From the NCBI GenBank assembly GCA_032209605.1, contig JASFXZ010000001.1, positions 46,442,619-46,506,618 on the forward strand: 64,000 nucleotides of DNA, written 5' to 3'. Under the pieces are notes generated by a model. It searched no databases. It was not told the origin of the DNA and saw only the letters and a program-made list of their open reading frames with translations. Made by a program: the position numbers and the translations under genes. How positions within the stretch are numbered: the stretch's first letter is position 1; every line of letters begins with the position of its first letter. The DNA comes from Mactromeris polynyma. Lineage: Eukaryota > Mollusca > Bivalvia > Venerida > Mactridae. This document shows, piece after piece, positions 12,241-26,302 of this stretch.

Positions 12241-13612
12241 ATAATCCCCTTATCACTTTTTGACGCACAAACCGAGATTTTAAATGAAACGAGGGTTTCA
12301 TAAACGGACGGTAAAAAAAGAATCACGTAATTGTAAAATTAATATTTTATGTAGTTTTCTCTTACGTTACGCATGCTCTTAATTAAGACGCCTTTAATCG
12401 TCGTTTATAATTCGATAGATTCAATGTCTAAATTGAAGAAATAAATTGTCAAATAGTTCGTCCCACTGCATATTCCGTTTATTACATTTTCTGTCATTAA
12501 GTGTTCAATAGAACTGCCCTCTGGATATTTAATTAGATTCAAGCGACGAATGTAAAAACATTTCCTCTGATCTTCGTCTCGCTCTGTCGACATACGTCAT
12601 AGTTGTGAACGCTGGAACTTTATTGGATTCTCATGTTTGCATTTAAGAATCGCCATAAGTCATCGAGTTTGTCTCCCTGGCTGTCCTTACATTTCTTCAT
12701 TGATTGAGTTATTACCTGATACATGCCAAGGAAGTTCATACAGTGCTTTGGATTCCATCATGAATTTTGAAATTAAATTCTCATTTTCAAACGCCTTATT
12801 GTCGTATTGGACCAAAAACTGGCCTTTATATTCATTGTGCAACATTTTTATGTAAATAATGTATTTTAAATAACCAATTATTATCCAATTATATCAACAA
12901 AACTGTTATACGTACAAAATATGCAACAAAACGCATAATTATGTTAGTGCGTTATGTTGGAAGGATCGTCAAAATAAATGTAATTAAGCATATGTGTAAA
13001 ATTGCCAATTTTGGAGAAATGACAGATTTATTATGCAATTGTATGGTATCTTTCTTGTTTCAACAAAACAAGCTGAGTTGGGTTTCAAAAGCGACGTATT
13101 TGCTAAGACAAGGCGCCGTTCAACGAGTACACAAACGTAATATTTCTTATTCCAACAATTTCAGAAGATAATTCAAAGCTATTCAGTGCATGACCGGTAA
13201 TATTGCCAGCGTGCATGTGTCTTTTATAATGCTGGGTAAAATCTCGCCGCCGAACAGGCAGGAATAAAAAATTCGCGTGAGCAATTGCCACTTTTTGTGT
13301 CATAAATATAGGTCGTTTCATCATTTTTGATTACAATGAATTGCTAGAGAAAAAACAAATTGTGGCATATTTTCTAATATTTCGTTGTTAAATTTAATGG
13401 ATATGTTAGCAAACACAGGTCGAACAAGTTTGCTTGTGCTTGTGTTCGAGAGATGATTGTTTGTGAACAACTGTATCATGTAACACTTTGATCTCTGAAT
13501 CAAACTTTGCTTAAATTTTAAGCGTTCATATAATCGTTGTGTTCCGACAAGTTGCAGGTATTATCATGTAAAAGTTTGGAATTATATATTGTGTTTGTTT
13601 TACTTTAACTTT
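12241..13612. other. No gene supported
   Basis: AT-rich, with short ORFs of up to 76 codons lacking recognisable domains. No array or transposon was seen. Confidence 0.5.
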
Positions 13613-13639
13613 ATACAGTCGGACCTCGTTCATTTGAAT
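13613..13639 (+). mobile_element. Solo terminal repeat of a pogo-like MITE
   Basis: TACAGTCGGACCTCGTTC followed by a further partly matching stretch, the same as the left terminus of the intact MITE at 46,100. No matching right terminus was found downstream, so this is a truncated copy or chance retention of one end. Confidence 0.55.
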
Positions 13640-14700
13640 GTTTTCTGCTCTGTGAATGACAGTGAGCGTTGGAGGCTGTGGGATGCGTTAATAGACAACG
13701 TCGGATATAAATGTTTTATCAACTTCATTAAGTTGAAACCGACAGGTCAATGTAGTGTGCTCCTGGGGCTCGCCGTAAAAAATGATGATAGAGTGTTCCT
13801 TGATTTCTCAATTGTCAAAGTGCTTGTTAAGCTGATATAAGTGCAGCAGACTGTGTGATACATGTACTGTTTTAATTGTACTGTTGTCTTTGTTACAAGA
13901 CAATACACCTAAGCAATGCATGTTTTATTTGAATTTAAAAATAGTTGATAAAACATTACTTCTAACTGTTTTAATGAAGATATCATGATCTACGTTGTTA
14001 ATGAGATATACGTGTACTTTGTTATCATATCATACTAGTAATACAGTATGCAGATCTAGATATAGCTATATATACATGTATAATCTTTTCTCTGCATTTC
14101 ACTTAAAGTGTCTTAACATTGTTAAGGTAAAACTAGTGATTTGCGGTCTTTCTTTCAGGTTTGATATCATCTTATTCTTAAAGTTCAATTGTAACAATTA
14201 TCAGTTTTACCGAGTGCTATTAACACGCTTGTCTTTTGTTTCGCTTTCGTTAAGACTAAGGTGTATAAGGCACTTAAATCGCGTTTCCGTATGGTGTATT
14301 GCTAGGCTAAAAAAATTCAGATATGAATTTGTACATCATTCACTATGTTTCTCATATGTACGGATTTCCATACTTTTGTCAACATTCCTTAGTATTTCCC
14401 TGTTTATCTTAAATTCTTAACTCAAGATGATTTGTTGATGAATTGATTTGTTTGTTCACTTTTGTATTGTTTAACGTTGTACATAGTGTTCTGCTCTCCA
14501 TGCATGGAGGAAATAAAAGCATCTATTTATCTAACTTATTGTATATGGTATAACATTAGCTATATTTTACAATGTCGTTTCTTTTTGATGGTAAAATCTT
14601 GCTTGAAGATAAAATGACCATGACACAGATCCTTGCTTAAGGCGTATATATATATCGGACAAATCTGGATCTTCATTTGCGCCTATCGTAGGCACATCGT
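13640..14700. other. No gene; possible LINE-like 3' end
   Basis: A 141-codon ORF (13995-14420) is low-complexity and AT-rich with no recognisable domain. At about 14,490-14,535 a paired ATGCAT region is followed by GGAAATAAAAGCATCTATTT and then a CTATTTATCTA tail. This resembles the end of a non-LTR element, but without recognisable coding sequence the call is weak. Confidence 0.3.
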
Positions 14701-14774
14701 ACCCCTATGAGGATTTGAACCTTTCACGTCCCGCTTCCTAGCGAATGCCTTAGTCACTCGACCAAGTGAGACGG
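14701..14774 (-). mobile_element. tRNA-derived SINE head
   Basis: On the minus strand there is an A-box-like TGGTCGAGTGACTAAGGC followed about 30 nt later by a B-box-like GGTTCAAATCC, the internal RNA polymerase III promoter. The outer ends cannot form an acceptor stem, so this is not a functional tRNA gene. A related head occurs at 30,182. The 3' body would extend to lower coordinates but its end is not clear. Confidence 0.75.
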
Positions 14775-15340
14775 ATTTTATACCGCCATATATGTGGAGA
14801 CTTGTCTTCACACATTTTATCGAAATGAGGGAAATGTGTTTCCATCGTGTAGGAAATTATTTCGGAACGTATATCATTACTTACCAAATTTGTCGGAATG
14901 CGAAGAAGTATTGGAAGTTCCTTGTAAAGGCAACTCTTATTTCACATGATATTCCCTGTAATTAATACACTTGTACTTTGCCTATCTGGACAGGAAACTT
15001 AAGTCTGACGTTCTTCCTGACATTACCTTGGAAACGAAGTCAATAGTCCGGTCATTTGTAAACCTTGATAGAATAATTAAGTATTGTAGGATGACATCCG
15101 TATGTACCGTTTAACCGTGTTTATAGTATCAACCCTGGTTTTACAAAATGTTAGTGTATTATATGGATTACACAGAAGTTTAATTGGAGAGTTTAGATGG
15201 TGGTATTCGGAACTCACTTAATTAATCGTTGGTAATTATATTCTGGACTAACTGAATACAAAGGGCCTGGCAGATTCGTAGTGCAGTACATGTTTTGAGT
15301 ATACCCAAGAACAATCGTCAATCCATGGCGTCTCCTTCTA
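14775..15340. other. No gene seen
   Basis: AT-rich sequence; no coding, RNA or repeat structure recognised. Confidence 0.5.
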
Positions 15341-15622
15341 ACATCTGTTCTACAGGTTCTGCATCGTGAACTTGTTACATCTGTTCTACAGGTTCTGCAT
15401 CGTGAACTTGTTACATCTGTTCTACAGGTTCTGCATCGTGAACTTGTTACATCTGTTCTACAGGTTCTGCATCGTGAACTTGTTACATCTGTTCTACAGG
15501 TTCTGCATCGTGAACTTGTTACATCTGTTCTACAGGTTCTGCATAGTGAACTTGTTACATCTGTTCTACAGGTTCTGCATCGTGAACTTGTTACATCTGT
15601 TCTACAGGTTCTGCATTGTGAA
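15341..15622. repeat. 36-bp minisatellite, about 7.8 copies
   Basis: Nearly perfect 36-bp units containing ACATCTGTTCTACAGG and TTCTGCATCGTGAAC. One frame is open with a 12-residue repeat because the unit is 3n long. There is no support for coding. Confidence 0.95.
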
Positions 15623-18514
15623 TAACGAATATAAAACTTTCTTCTATAATCATCAGACGGAATATGTCATGTTACGTCGTCTGAAACGTCCAATCAGTTT
15701 TCCAGAACACTCTTAATATTGCGATTTCGTCAGAGAATGCAATTTGTACCATTTATTGAGTACTAGGAAGTGCTTTTTACAGATCACTTTGAAAGCTGAA
15801 CGAGAGTTTACTGACAAATTATAAGAATCTACCACTACTTGTTCAGGCTTGGTTGATATTTCGCCAACGCATGTCTGTTTTATAACCAGTTTGGTTCAGG
15901 ATACAAAAGTTGTGCTAGGTTTTATTGTATGTCCTTGAGACGTTTTTGTGGCGACTAATTAATCCATGCAAGTCTTGTTCTGTTCATCTCATTCCGAAAT
16001 ATTTGTTTTCTTGCATTCTGCAGCAGAGAGTTGTAACTTTAATGGGCTAAACTGTTGGTAGTTTCATTGTGAACTTTTCTATGGATAATAGTTTACTCCT
16101 GGGCCCGTATTACAAAAGCAACTTACGTGAATCTTAAAATATTTTCACTTCAAAACTTCAAATGGATGTAATTCCGAAACCACATTAATACTGTTAGGCT
16201 TTTTAATGGTTATGACAAACAACATAATAATAGTATTCAGTTATCACTCTTGATTTGACCATGTATAGCATAGTATGTTAAATAAACCAGTAAAGGAAAA
16301 TGTAATTTTAAGGATAAGGATAAGATTTTACTTAAGTTGTTTCTGTAATACTGTTACATTCGCGTATTTCACTGTTTTGGTAATGATATTCTTCACTCAG
16401 CATTTCTGTTTGTGTTTTGTATCCATGTTTGTGTGGATTGTGTTTTATTTTTGTATGTCTCTACTTTCACGTCGCCTTGTGTTTTTGGATGGCTGTGCAC
16501 TTTGTAGTTGGTATTCCCTGCTCGACTTCTGTATTTATGTTCGTCACATTATGATGTTAGTTCATTTTAACTGCATTTTCAATTCCATTATCCTAACTGT
16601 AGTACTGTAGTATAATATTGTTCTTTTTCTGTGTACAATAATCGAAGACCGTTTTGGCTCCTTATGACGTTAAGAGTACTAATTTGCTAATTGTATTGCC
16701 ATTTTATAGGTTTCAACTCGAGATGTTTGTTATTTCTGTTCTGTTAAATTCGTGTTTGGAAATTATTTGTTGTTAATGTCAATACACTATATAATGTCTT
16801 ATATATTCTTCCTTTTTAAAAGTAAATGTAGTAATATGGGGTGTCAATCATTTAGAGCATGCAAACGCGCAAAGATCATCAACATACCTCTTCAAAAAAG
16901 ACGCCAGTACTGGTTTCGTATTCACAAACGTTTTAAGACTGAATCTCAGATTCAGACTTTAAAATGGTTAATTTTCATTTTGTTCCTACGTTATTGTTAC
17001 ACAATATATTTTGCTAAAACATGGCAAAGTGTAGAGTGAGTAACAAGAAATATTCAGGCAAAAAGTTATCATTTGGAATAGGATGAAAACAAAATGCTTG
17101 TAAATTTATGTTTTGCTATTTTAAAGTCTAAGTCTGAGATTCAGTCTTAAACAGTTTGTAAATACGGGCTCTGTTTTCCAGGAAGCAGAATCAAGAGTTA
17201 TAAAAACATCACATGCCATCATTACAATCGAATTCAAAAGTATCAGTTCGAATGAATGGAATACAAGTGTACACATATGCGATGGATTGTTGAGTTAGGT
17301 ATATATGTGCAAGAAGAGTTTACACCACGTAACATGTCTCCACTGGGATTGGTGGCTGTGATTCACAAATGAGCTGAATTAAATTTAGTTGAGGATTAAT
17401 GGATTACCAAGAATCGACTGTTTGCAGTTCACCTTGAACAGTATCCTTAGGGAAATTAGAGCTTTGATATCGACAGATGCACCCAAATATATCACGATGA
17501 TTTGTATTTTATCTAATGGTATGATTAGGAGAAGCCGGTATGATGTTTGTTTGTCTTGAGATGTAGATGTTTAAATGCATAGAGTCGCCTGCAAATGACG
17601 TTTGTGTCTGGATATGTTTACATATTAAGTACAATGCTGCACTTATCATTATCACGATGCTTGCAAATGTCAGTGCATCGATAATCTAAAGACTGCCTAA
17701 GGCGCTTTCCTGGTAAAACATTAACTGATCCAGTCTCAATAGCCATATATAATCGAAGGACTGAAGGTCCTGGGAGGCGCTTCCAAGGGAAGAGTGCACG
17801 TTTTACATATTATCGCAATAAAAATTAAAACGCGACAATTTGGTTAAACTCATTCGCAAAAAGTAGCGAAAAAAGTCCCAAAACCCCGTTTATATCTAGA
17901 CTTCCGCCATTCCACAATTGATATATCCCTGACAAATCAACCATTATACTCATCAATTCTACATATAGAGGACTTTACATTTACTATTTTCTTGAGAATA
18001 TGGCGGTACTTCGAGTAGACCATCCGGTTGACGATGCTAGTAATGAGACGCCAAAGCGTCTCAAAATAGACATTTGAGTAAAAAAGCAAAGGGTCTATTA
18101 GGATGTTTTCCCATCATGTGTACTATGCCAAGTTTGGACGTAATCATTAAGTTTAGAGTTGTAACTTGCGATAGTAGGCCTACAGATGTTTTTATATATG
18201 TATACACTGTATAATTAGAATGTTTTGTCATTCCAACTGCAGTACAATTATCTACAATAGATAGAAAAATATTCACACAGAATGGCACATTGTCAAGACA
18301 GATGTTCTCATCCATCTAGATTCTAGAAATTAAAGAAATAATGTGATTGGTACATTAACAAAGCCGAAACAACATGAATGTGGAATAGAAATACCTAGGA
18401 GTGTAAAGGTTAATACTGAAGTCGAGCAAGAAATGCGGTATACAAAGCACATTGACACGACCAAAGCACACGTGTCATGTAATTGCATAATCTCATACAA
18501 ACCTTAGAACATAT
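15623..18514. other. No gene; dispersed-repeat piece at 16,430-16,545
   Basis: Short ORFs only. The stretch 16,480-16,545 (GGATGGCTGTGCAC, then CCCTGCTCGACTTCTGTAT) resembles 42,285-42,350, just right of the 65-bp array. Both look like one dispersed family. Near 17,700-17,790 are short GGCGCTT-containing repeats. Otherwise no recognisable feature. Confidence 0.5.
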
Positions 18515-18750
18515 GAGCGCCGCTGTACGATTTTCGACCTCTTCTGCAAGTGACGTCATTTTCAGAAAACGTCACATATGACGTCATCATGTACTGACAG
18601 CAAGCAATATTTGCCCCATATGGCAATATGAAAACGAAGTGACCATATGGAGTGAATATTGTTTTCTGCTTGTAAATAGTGACATCACATGTTGCATTTT
18701 CTTGGAATGACGTCACTTACGGAAGAGGTTGGAAATCTCATAGCAGCGCC
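18515..18750. mobile_element. Palindromic MITE family M1, copy 1
   Basis: About 236 bp with imperfect terminal inverted repeats: left GAGCGCCGCTGTACGATTTT then ACCTCTTC; right complement reading GGCGCTGCTATGAGATTTCC then AACCTCTTC. Internally it has several TGACGTCA palindromes and a central CCATATGG-type symmetry with paired AATATT segments. Copies 2 and 3 are at 27,771 and 49,938. There is no ORF, so it is non-autonomous and could fold into a long hairpin. Confidence 0.88.
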
Positions 18751-18888
18751 CAGATGGAGAAATGGGACCGGATGCCACACACCATGTCAAGGAGGGGGAC
18801 GGGAAACAGAGAACAATCATGAAACTAACTTGATCAGTGAAAAAATAACAAAATGCCAATCTTACCAACAAAACGGCTTCATTAACTT

Positions 18889-21800
18889 GGAACTATCGGG
18901 ACAAATACCAATACATGGGAGGGGATAAAAGTAGGAACTATCGGGACAAATACTAATACATGGGAGGGGATAAAAGTGGAACTATCGGGACAAATACTAA
19001 TACATGGGAGAGGATAAAAGTGGAACTATCGGGACAAATACCAATACATGGGAGGGGATAAAGTAGGAACTATCGGGACAAATACCAATACATGGGAGGG
19101 GATAAAAGTAGGAACTATCGGGACAAATACCAATACATGGGAGGGGATAAAAGTGGAACTATCGGGACAAATACCAATACATGGGAGGGGATAAAAGTGG
19201 AACTATCGGGACAAATACCAATACATGGGAGGGGATAAAAGTAGGAACTATCGGGACAAATACCAATACATGGGAGGGGATAAAAGTAGGAACTATCGGG
19301 ACAAATACCAATACATGGGAGAGGATAAAAGTGGAACTATCGGGACAAATACTAATACATGGGAGGGGATAAAAGTGGAACTATCGGGACAAATATCAAT
19401 ACATGGGAGGGGATAAAAGTGGAACTATCGGGACAAATACCAATACATGGGAGGGGATAAAAGTGGAACTATCGGGACAAATACCAATACATGGGAGAGG
19501 ATAAAAGTGGAACTATCGGGACAAATATCAATACATGGGAGGGGATAAAAGTGGAACTATCGGGACAAATATCAATACATGGGAGGGGATAAAAGTGGAA
19601 CTATCGGGACAAATACCAATACATGGGAGGGGATAAAAGTGGAACTATCGGGACAAATATCAATACATGGGAGGGGATAAAAGTGGAACTATCGGGACAA
19701 ATATCAATACATGGGAGGGGATAAAAGTAGGAACTATCGGGACAAATACCAATACATGGGAGAGGATAAAAGTGGAACTATCGGGACAAATACCAATACA
19801 TGGGAGGGGATAAAAGTGGAACTATCGGGACAAATACTAATACATGGGAGGGGATAAAAGTGGAACTATCGGGACAAATATCAATACATGGGAGGGGATA
19901 AAAGTGGAACTATCGGGACAAATACTAATACATGGGAGGGGATAAAAGTGGAACTATCGGGACAAATACCAATACATGGGAGGGGATAAAAGTGGAACTA
20001 TCGGGACAAATACTAATACATGGGAGGGGATAAAAGTGGAACTATCGGGACAAATATCAATACATGGGAGGGGATAAAAGTGGAACTATCGGGACAAATA
20101 CCAATACATGGGAGGGGATAAAGTAGGAACTATCGGGACAAATACCAATACATGGGAGAGGATAAAAGTGGAACTATCGGGACAAATATCAATACATGGG
20201 AGGGGATAAAAGTGGAACTATCGGGACAAATACCAATACATGGGAGGGGATAAAAGTAGGAACTATCGGGACAAATATCAATACATGGGAGGGGATAAAA
20301 GTAGGAACTATCGGGACAAATACCAATACATGGGAGGGGATAAAATAGGAACTATCGGGACAAATACCAATACATGGGAGGCGATAAAAGTAGGAACTAT
20401 CGGGACAAATATCAATACATGGGAGGGGATAAAAGTAGGAACTATCGGGACAAATACCAATACATGGGAGGGGATAAAAGTGGAACTATCGGGACAAATA
20501 TCAATACATGGGAGGGGATAAAAGTAGTAACTATCGGGACAAATACCAATACATGGGAGGGGATAAAAGTGGAACTATCGGGACAAATACCAATACATGG
20601 GAGAGGATAAAAGTGGAACTATCGGGACAAATACTAATACATGGGAGGGGATAAAAGTGAAACTATCGGGACAAATATCAATACATTGGGAGGGATAAAA
20701 GTAGGAACTATCGGGACAAATACCAATACATGGGAGGGGATAAAATAGGAACTATCGGGACAAATACCAATACATGGGAGGCGATAAAAGTAGGAACTAT
20801 CGGGACAAATACCAATACATGGGAGGCGATAAAAGTAGGAACTATCGGGACAAATACCAATACATGGGAGAGGATAAAAGTGGAACTATCGGGACAAATA
20901 TCAATACATGGGAGGGGATAAAAGTGGAACTATCGGGACAAATACCAATACATGGGAGGGGATAAAAGTAGAACTATCGGGACAAATACCAATACATGGG
21001 AGGGGATAAAAGTAGGAACTATCGGGACAAATACCAATACATGGGAGTGGATAAAATAGGAACTATCGGACAAATACCAATACATGGAGGCGATAAAAGT
21101 AGGAACTATCGGGACAAATACCAATACATGGGAGGGGATAAAAGTGGAACTATCGGGACAAATATCAATACATGGGAGGGGATAAAAGTGGAACTATCGG
21201 GACAAATACCAATACATGGGAGGGGATAAAAGTGGAACTATCGGACAAATACCAATACATGGAGGGGATAAAAGTGGAACTATCGGGACAAATACCAATA
21301 CATGGGAGGGGATAAAAGTAGGAACTATCGGGACAAATACCAATACATGGGAGGGGATAAAATAGGAACTATCGGGACAAATACCAATACATGGAGGGGA
21401 TAAAAGTGGAACTATCGGGACAAATACCAATACATGGGAGGCGATAAAAGTAGGAACTATCGGGACAAATACCAATACATGGGAGGGGATAAAAGTAGGA
21501 ACTATCGGGACAAATACCAATACATGGGAGGGGATAAAAGTAGGAACTATCGGGACAAATACCAATACATGGGAGGGGATAAAAGAAGGAACTATCGGGA
21601 CAAATACCAATACATGGGAGGGGATAAAGTAGGAACTATCGGACAAATACCAATACATGGGAGGGGATAAAAGTGGAACTATCGGGACAAATACCAATAC
21701 ATGGGAGGGGATAAAGTAGGAACTATCGGGACAAATACCAATACATGGGAGGGGATAAAGTAGGAACTATCGGGACAAATACCAATACATGGGAGGGGAT

Positions 21801-24800
21801 AAAAGTGGAACTATCGGGACAAATACCAATACATGGGAGGCGATAAAGTAGGAACTATCGGGACAAATACCAATACATGGGAGGGGATAAAAGTAGGAAC
21901 TATCGGGACAAATACCAATACATGGGAGGGGATAAAATAGGAACTATCGGGACAAATACCAATACATGGGAGGCGATAAAAGTAGGAACTATCGGGACAA
22001 ATACCAACACATGGGAGGGGATAAAAGTAGGAACTATCGGGACAAATACCAATACATGGGAGGGGATAAAGTAGGAACTATCGGGACAAATACCAATACA
22101 TGGGAGGGGATAAAAGTAGGAACTATCGGGACAAATACCAATACATGGGAGGGGATAAAATAGGAACTATCGGGACAAATACCAATACATGGGAGGGGAT
22201 AAAAGTGGAACTATCGGGACAAATACCAATACATGGGAGGGGATAAAGTAGGAACTATCGGGACAAATACCAATACATGGGAGGGGATAAAAGTAGGAAC
22301 TATCGGGACAAATACCAATACATGGGAGGGGATAAAATAGGAACTATCGGGACAAATACCAATACATGGGAGGGGATAAAAGTAGGAACTATCGGGACAA
22401 ATACCAATACATGGGAGGGGATAAAGTAGAACTATCGGGACAAATACCAATACATGGGAGGGGATAAAAGTGGAACTATCGGGACAAATACCAATACATG
22501 GGTTGGGATAAAGTAGGAACTATCGGGACAAATACCAATACATGGGAGGGGATAAAAGTAGGAACTATCGGGACAAATACCAATACATGGGAGGGGATAA
22601 AATAGGAACTATCGGGACAAATACCAATACATGGGAGGGGATAAAAGTGGAACTATCGGGACAAATACCAATACATGGGAGGGGATAAAAGTGGAACTAT
22701 CGGGACAAATACCAATACATGGGAGGGGATAAAAGTAGGAACTATCGGGACAAATACCAATACATGGGAGGGGATAAAAGTAGGAACTATCGGGACAAAT
22801 ACCAATACATAGGAGGGGGTAAAAGTAGAAACTATCGGGACAAATACCAATACATGGGAGGGGATAAAGTAGGAACTATCGGGACAAATACCAATACATG
22901 GGAGGGGATAAAAGTAGGAACTATCGGGACAAATACCAATACATGGAAGGGGATAAAGTAGGAACTATCGGGACAAATACCAATACATGGGAGGGGATAA
23001 AAGTAGGAACTATCGGGACAAATACCAATACATGGGAGGGGATAAAAGTGGAACTATCGGGACAAATACCAATACATGGGAGGGGATAAAAGTAGGAACT
23101 ATCGGGACAAATACCAATACATGGGAGGGGATAAAAGTGGAACTATCGGGACAAATACCAATACATGGGAGGGGATAAAAGTGGAACTATCGGGACAAAT
23201 ACCAATACATGGGAGGGGATAAAAGTAGGAACTATCGGGACAAATACCAATACATGGGAGGGGATAAAAGTGGAACTTTCGGGACAAATACCAATACATG
23301 GGAGGGGATAAAAGTGGAACTATCGGGACAAATACCAATACATGGGAGGGGATAAAAGTAGGAACTATCGGGACAAATACCAATACATGGGAGGGGATAA
23401 AAGTAGGAACTATCGGGACAAATACTAATACATGGGAGGGGATAAAAGTAGGAACTATCGGGACAAATACCAATACATGGGAGGGGATAAAAGTGGAACT
23501 ATCGGGACAAATACCAATACATGGGAGGGGATAAAAGTAGGAACTATCGGGACAAATACCAATAAATGGGAGGGGATAAAAGTGGAACTATCGGGACAAA
23601 TACCAATACATGGGAGGGGATAAAATAGGAACTATCGGGACAAATACCAATACATGGGAGGGGATAAAAGTGGAACTATCGGGACAAATACCAATACATG
23701 GGAGGGGATAAAAGTGGAACTATCGGGACAAATACCAATACATGGGAGGGGATAAAAGTAGGAACTATCGGGACAAATACCAATACATGGGAGGGGATAA
23801 AAGTAGGAACTATCGGGACAAATACCAATACATAGGAGGGGGTAAAAGTAGAAACTATCGGGACAAATACCAATACATGGGAGGGGATAAAGTAGGAACT
23901 ATCGGGACAAATACCAATACATGGGAGGGGATAAAAGTAGGAACTATCGGGACAAATACCAATACATGGAAGGGGATAAAGTAGGAACTATCGGGACAAA
24001 TACCAATACATGGGAGGGGATAAAAGTAGGAACTATCGGGACAAATACCAATACATGGGAGGGGATAAAAGTAGGAACTATCTGGACAAATACCAATACA
24101 TGGGAGGGGATAAAAGTAGGAACTATCGGGACAAATACCAATACATGGGAGGGGATAAAAGTAGGAACTATCGGGACAAATACCAATACATGGGAGGGGA
24201 TAAAAGTAGGAACTATCTGGACAAATACCAATACATGGGAGGGGATAAAAGTAGGAACTATCGGGACAAATACCAATACATGGGAGGGGATAAAAGTGGA
24301 ACTATCGGGACAAATACCAATACATGGGAGGGGATAAAAGTGGAACTATCGGGACAAATACCAATACATGGGAGGGGATAAAAGTAGGAACTATCGGGAC
24401 AAATACCAATACATGGGAGGGGATAAAAGTGGAACTTTCGGGACAAATACCAATACATGGGAGGGGATAAAAGTGGAACTATCGGGACAAATACCAATAC
24501 ATGGGAGGGGATAAAAGTAGGAACTATCGGGACAAATACCAATACATGGGAGGGGATAAAAGTAGGAACTATCGGGACAAATACCAATACATGGGAGGGG
24601 ATAAAAGTAGGAACTATCGGGACAAATACCAATACATGGGAGGGGATAAAAGTGGAACTATCGGGACAAATACCAATACATGGGAGGGGATAAAAGTAGG
24701 AACTATCGGGACAAATACCAATAAATGGGAGGGGATAAAAGTGGAACTATCGGGACAAATACCAATACATGGGAGGGGATAAAAGTAGGAACTATCGGGA

Positions 24801-26302
24801 CAAATACCAATACATGGGAGGGGATAAAAGTAGGAACTATCGGGACAAATACCAATACATGGGAGGGGATAAAAGTAGGAACTTTCGGGACAAATACCAA
24901 TACATGGGAGGGGATAAAGTAGGAACTATCGGGACAAATACCAATACATGGGAGGGGATAACAGTAGGAACTATCGGGACAAATACTAATACATGGGAGG
25001 GGATAACAGTAGGAACTATCGGGACAAATACTAATACATGGGAGGGGATAAAAGTAGGAACTTTCGGGACAAATACCAATACATGGGAGGGGATAAAAGT
25101 AGGAACTATCGGGACAAATATCAATACATGGGAGGGGATAAAAGTAGGAACTTTCGGGACAAATACCAATACATGGGAGGGGATAAAAGTAGGAACTATC
25201 GGGACAAATATCAATACATGGGAGGGGATAAAAGAAGGAACTATCGGGACAAATACCAATACATGGGAGGGGATAAAAGAAGGAACTATCGGGACAAATA
25301 CCAATACATGGGAGGGGATAAAAGAAGGAACTATCGGGACAAATACCAATACATGGGAGGGGATAAAAGTAGGAACTATCGGGACAAATACCAATACATG
25401 GGAGGGGATAAAGTATGAACTATCGGGACAAATACCAATACATGGGAGGGGATAAAAGTAGGAACTATCGGGACAAATACCAACACATAGGAGGGGGTAA
25501 AAGTAGAAACTATCGGGACAAATACCAATACATGGGAGGGGATAAAGTAGGAACTATCGGGACAAATACCAATACATGGGAGGGGATAAAAGTAGGAACT
25601 ATCGGGACAAATACCAATACATGGAAGGGGATAAAGTAGGAACTATCGGGACAAATACCAATACATGGGAGGGGATAAAGTAGGAACTATCGGGACAAAT
25701 ACCAATACATGGAAGGGGATAAAGTAGGAACTATCGGGACAAATACCAATACATGGGAGGGGATAAAGTAGGAACTATCGGGACAAATACCAATACATGG
25801 GAGGGGATAAAAGTAGGAACTATCGGGACAAATACCAATACATGGAAGGGGATAAAGTAGGAACTATCGGGACAAATACCAATACATGGGAGGGGATAAA
25901 AGTGGAACTATCGGGACAAATACCAATACATGGGAGGTGATAAAAGTAGGAACTATCGGGACAAATACCAATACATGGGATGGGAAAAAAATAGGAACTA
26001 TCGGGACAAATACCAATACATGGGAGGGGATAAAAGTGGAACTATCGGGACAAATACCAATACATGGGAGGGGATAAAAGAAGGAACTATCGGGACAAAT
26101 ACCAATACATGGGAGGGGATAAAGTAGGAACTATCGGGACAAATACCAATACATGGGAGGGGATAAAATAGGAACTATCGGGACAAATACCAATACATGG
26201 GAGGGGATAAAGTAGGAACTATCGGGGCAAATACCAATACATGGGAGGGGATAAAATAGGAACTATCGGGACAAATACCAATACATGAGAGGGGATAAAA
26301 GT
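18889..26302. repeat. 44-bp minisatellite, about 167 copies
   Basis: A 7.4-kb array of 43-45 bp units: GGAACTATCGGGACAAATAC, CAATACATGGGAGGGGATAA, then a short AAAGTR tail. Length varies in the A-run and the terminal GT/GTA, which shifts frame between units. No long reading frame exists and the many short ORFs are artefacts. The plus strand is about 70% purine with three G-runs per unit. Marker mutations reveal segmental duplication: 22.66-23.67 kb is repeated at 23.68-24.83 kb with offsets of 1,023 then 1,159 bp. It begins about 140 bp after MITE M1 copy 1. Confidence 0.98.

Noticed and set aside
13995..14420. 141-codon ORF
   Set aside because: Low-complexity, AT-rich translation with no recognisable domain; probably a chance ORF in an old repeat.
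14701..14774. Functional tRNA gene
   Set aside because: A and B boxes are present but the ends cannot pair into an acceptor stem, so it is a tRNA-derived SINE head. The same applies at 30,182.
16275..16610. 111-codon hydrophobic ORF resembling a membrane protein
   Set aside because: T-rich plus strand makes hydrophobic translations by default, and part of it overlaps a dispersed repeat also found at 42.3 kb.
18039..18062. Hairpin GAGACGCCAAAGCGTCTC
   Set aside because: A 6-bp stem is too common by chance; it does not match the histone mRNA stem-loop and there is no gene beside it.
18889..26302. Many ORFs of 60-228 codons on both strands in the 44-bp array
   Set aside because: They are by-products of units near 45 bp. 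Frame shifts occur whenever a 43- or 44-bp unit intervenes, and no frame has a start, domain or splice context.
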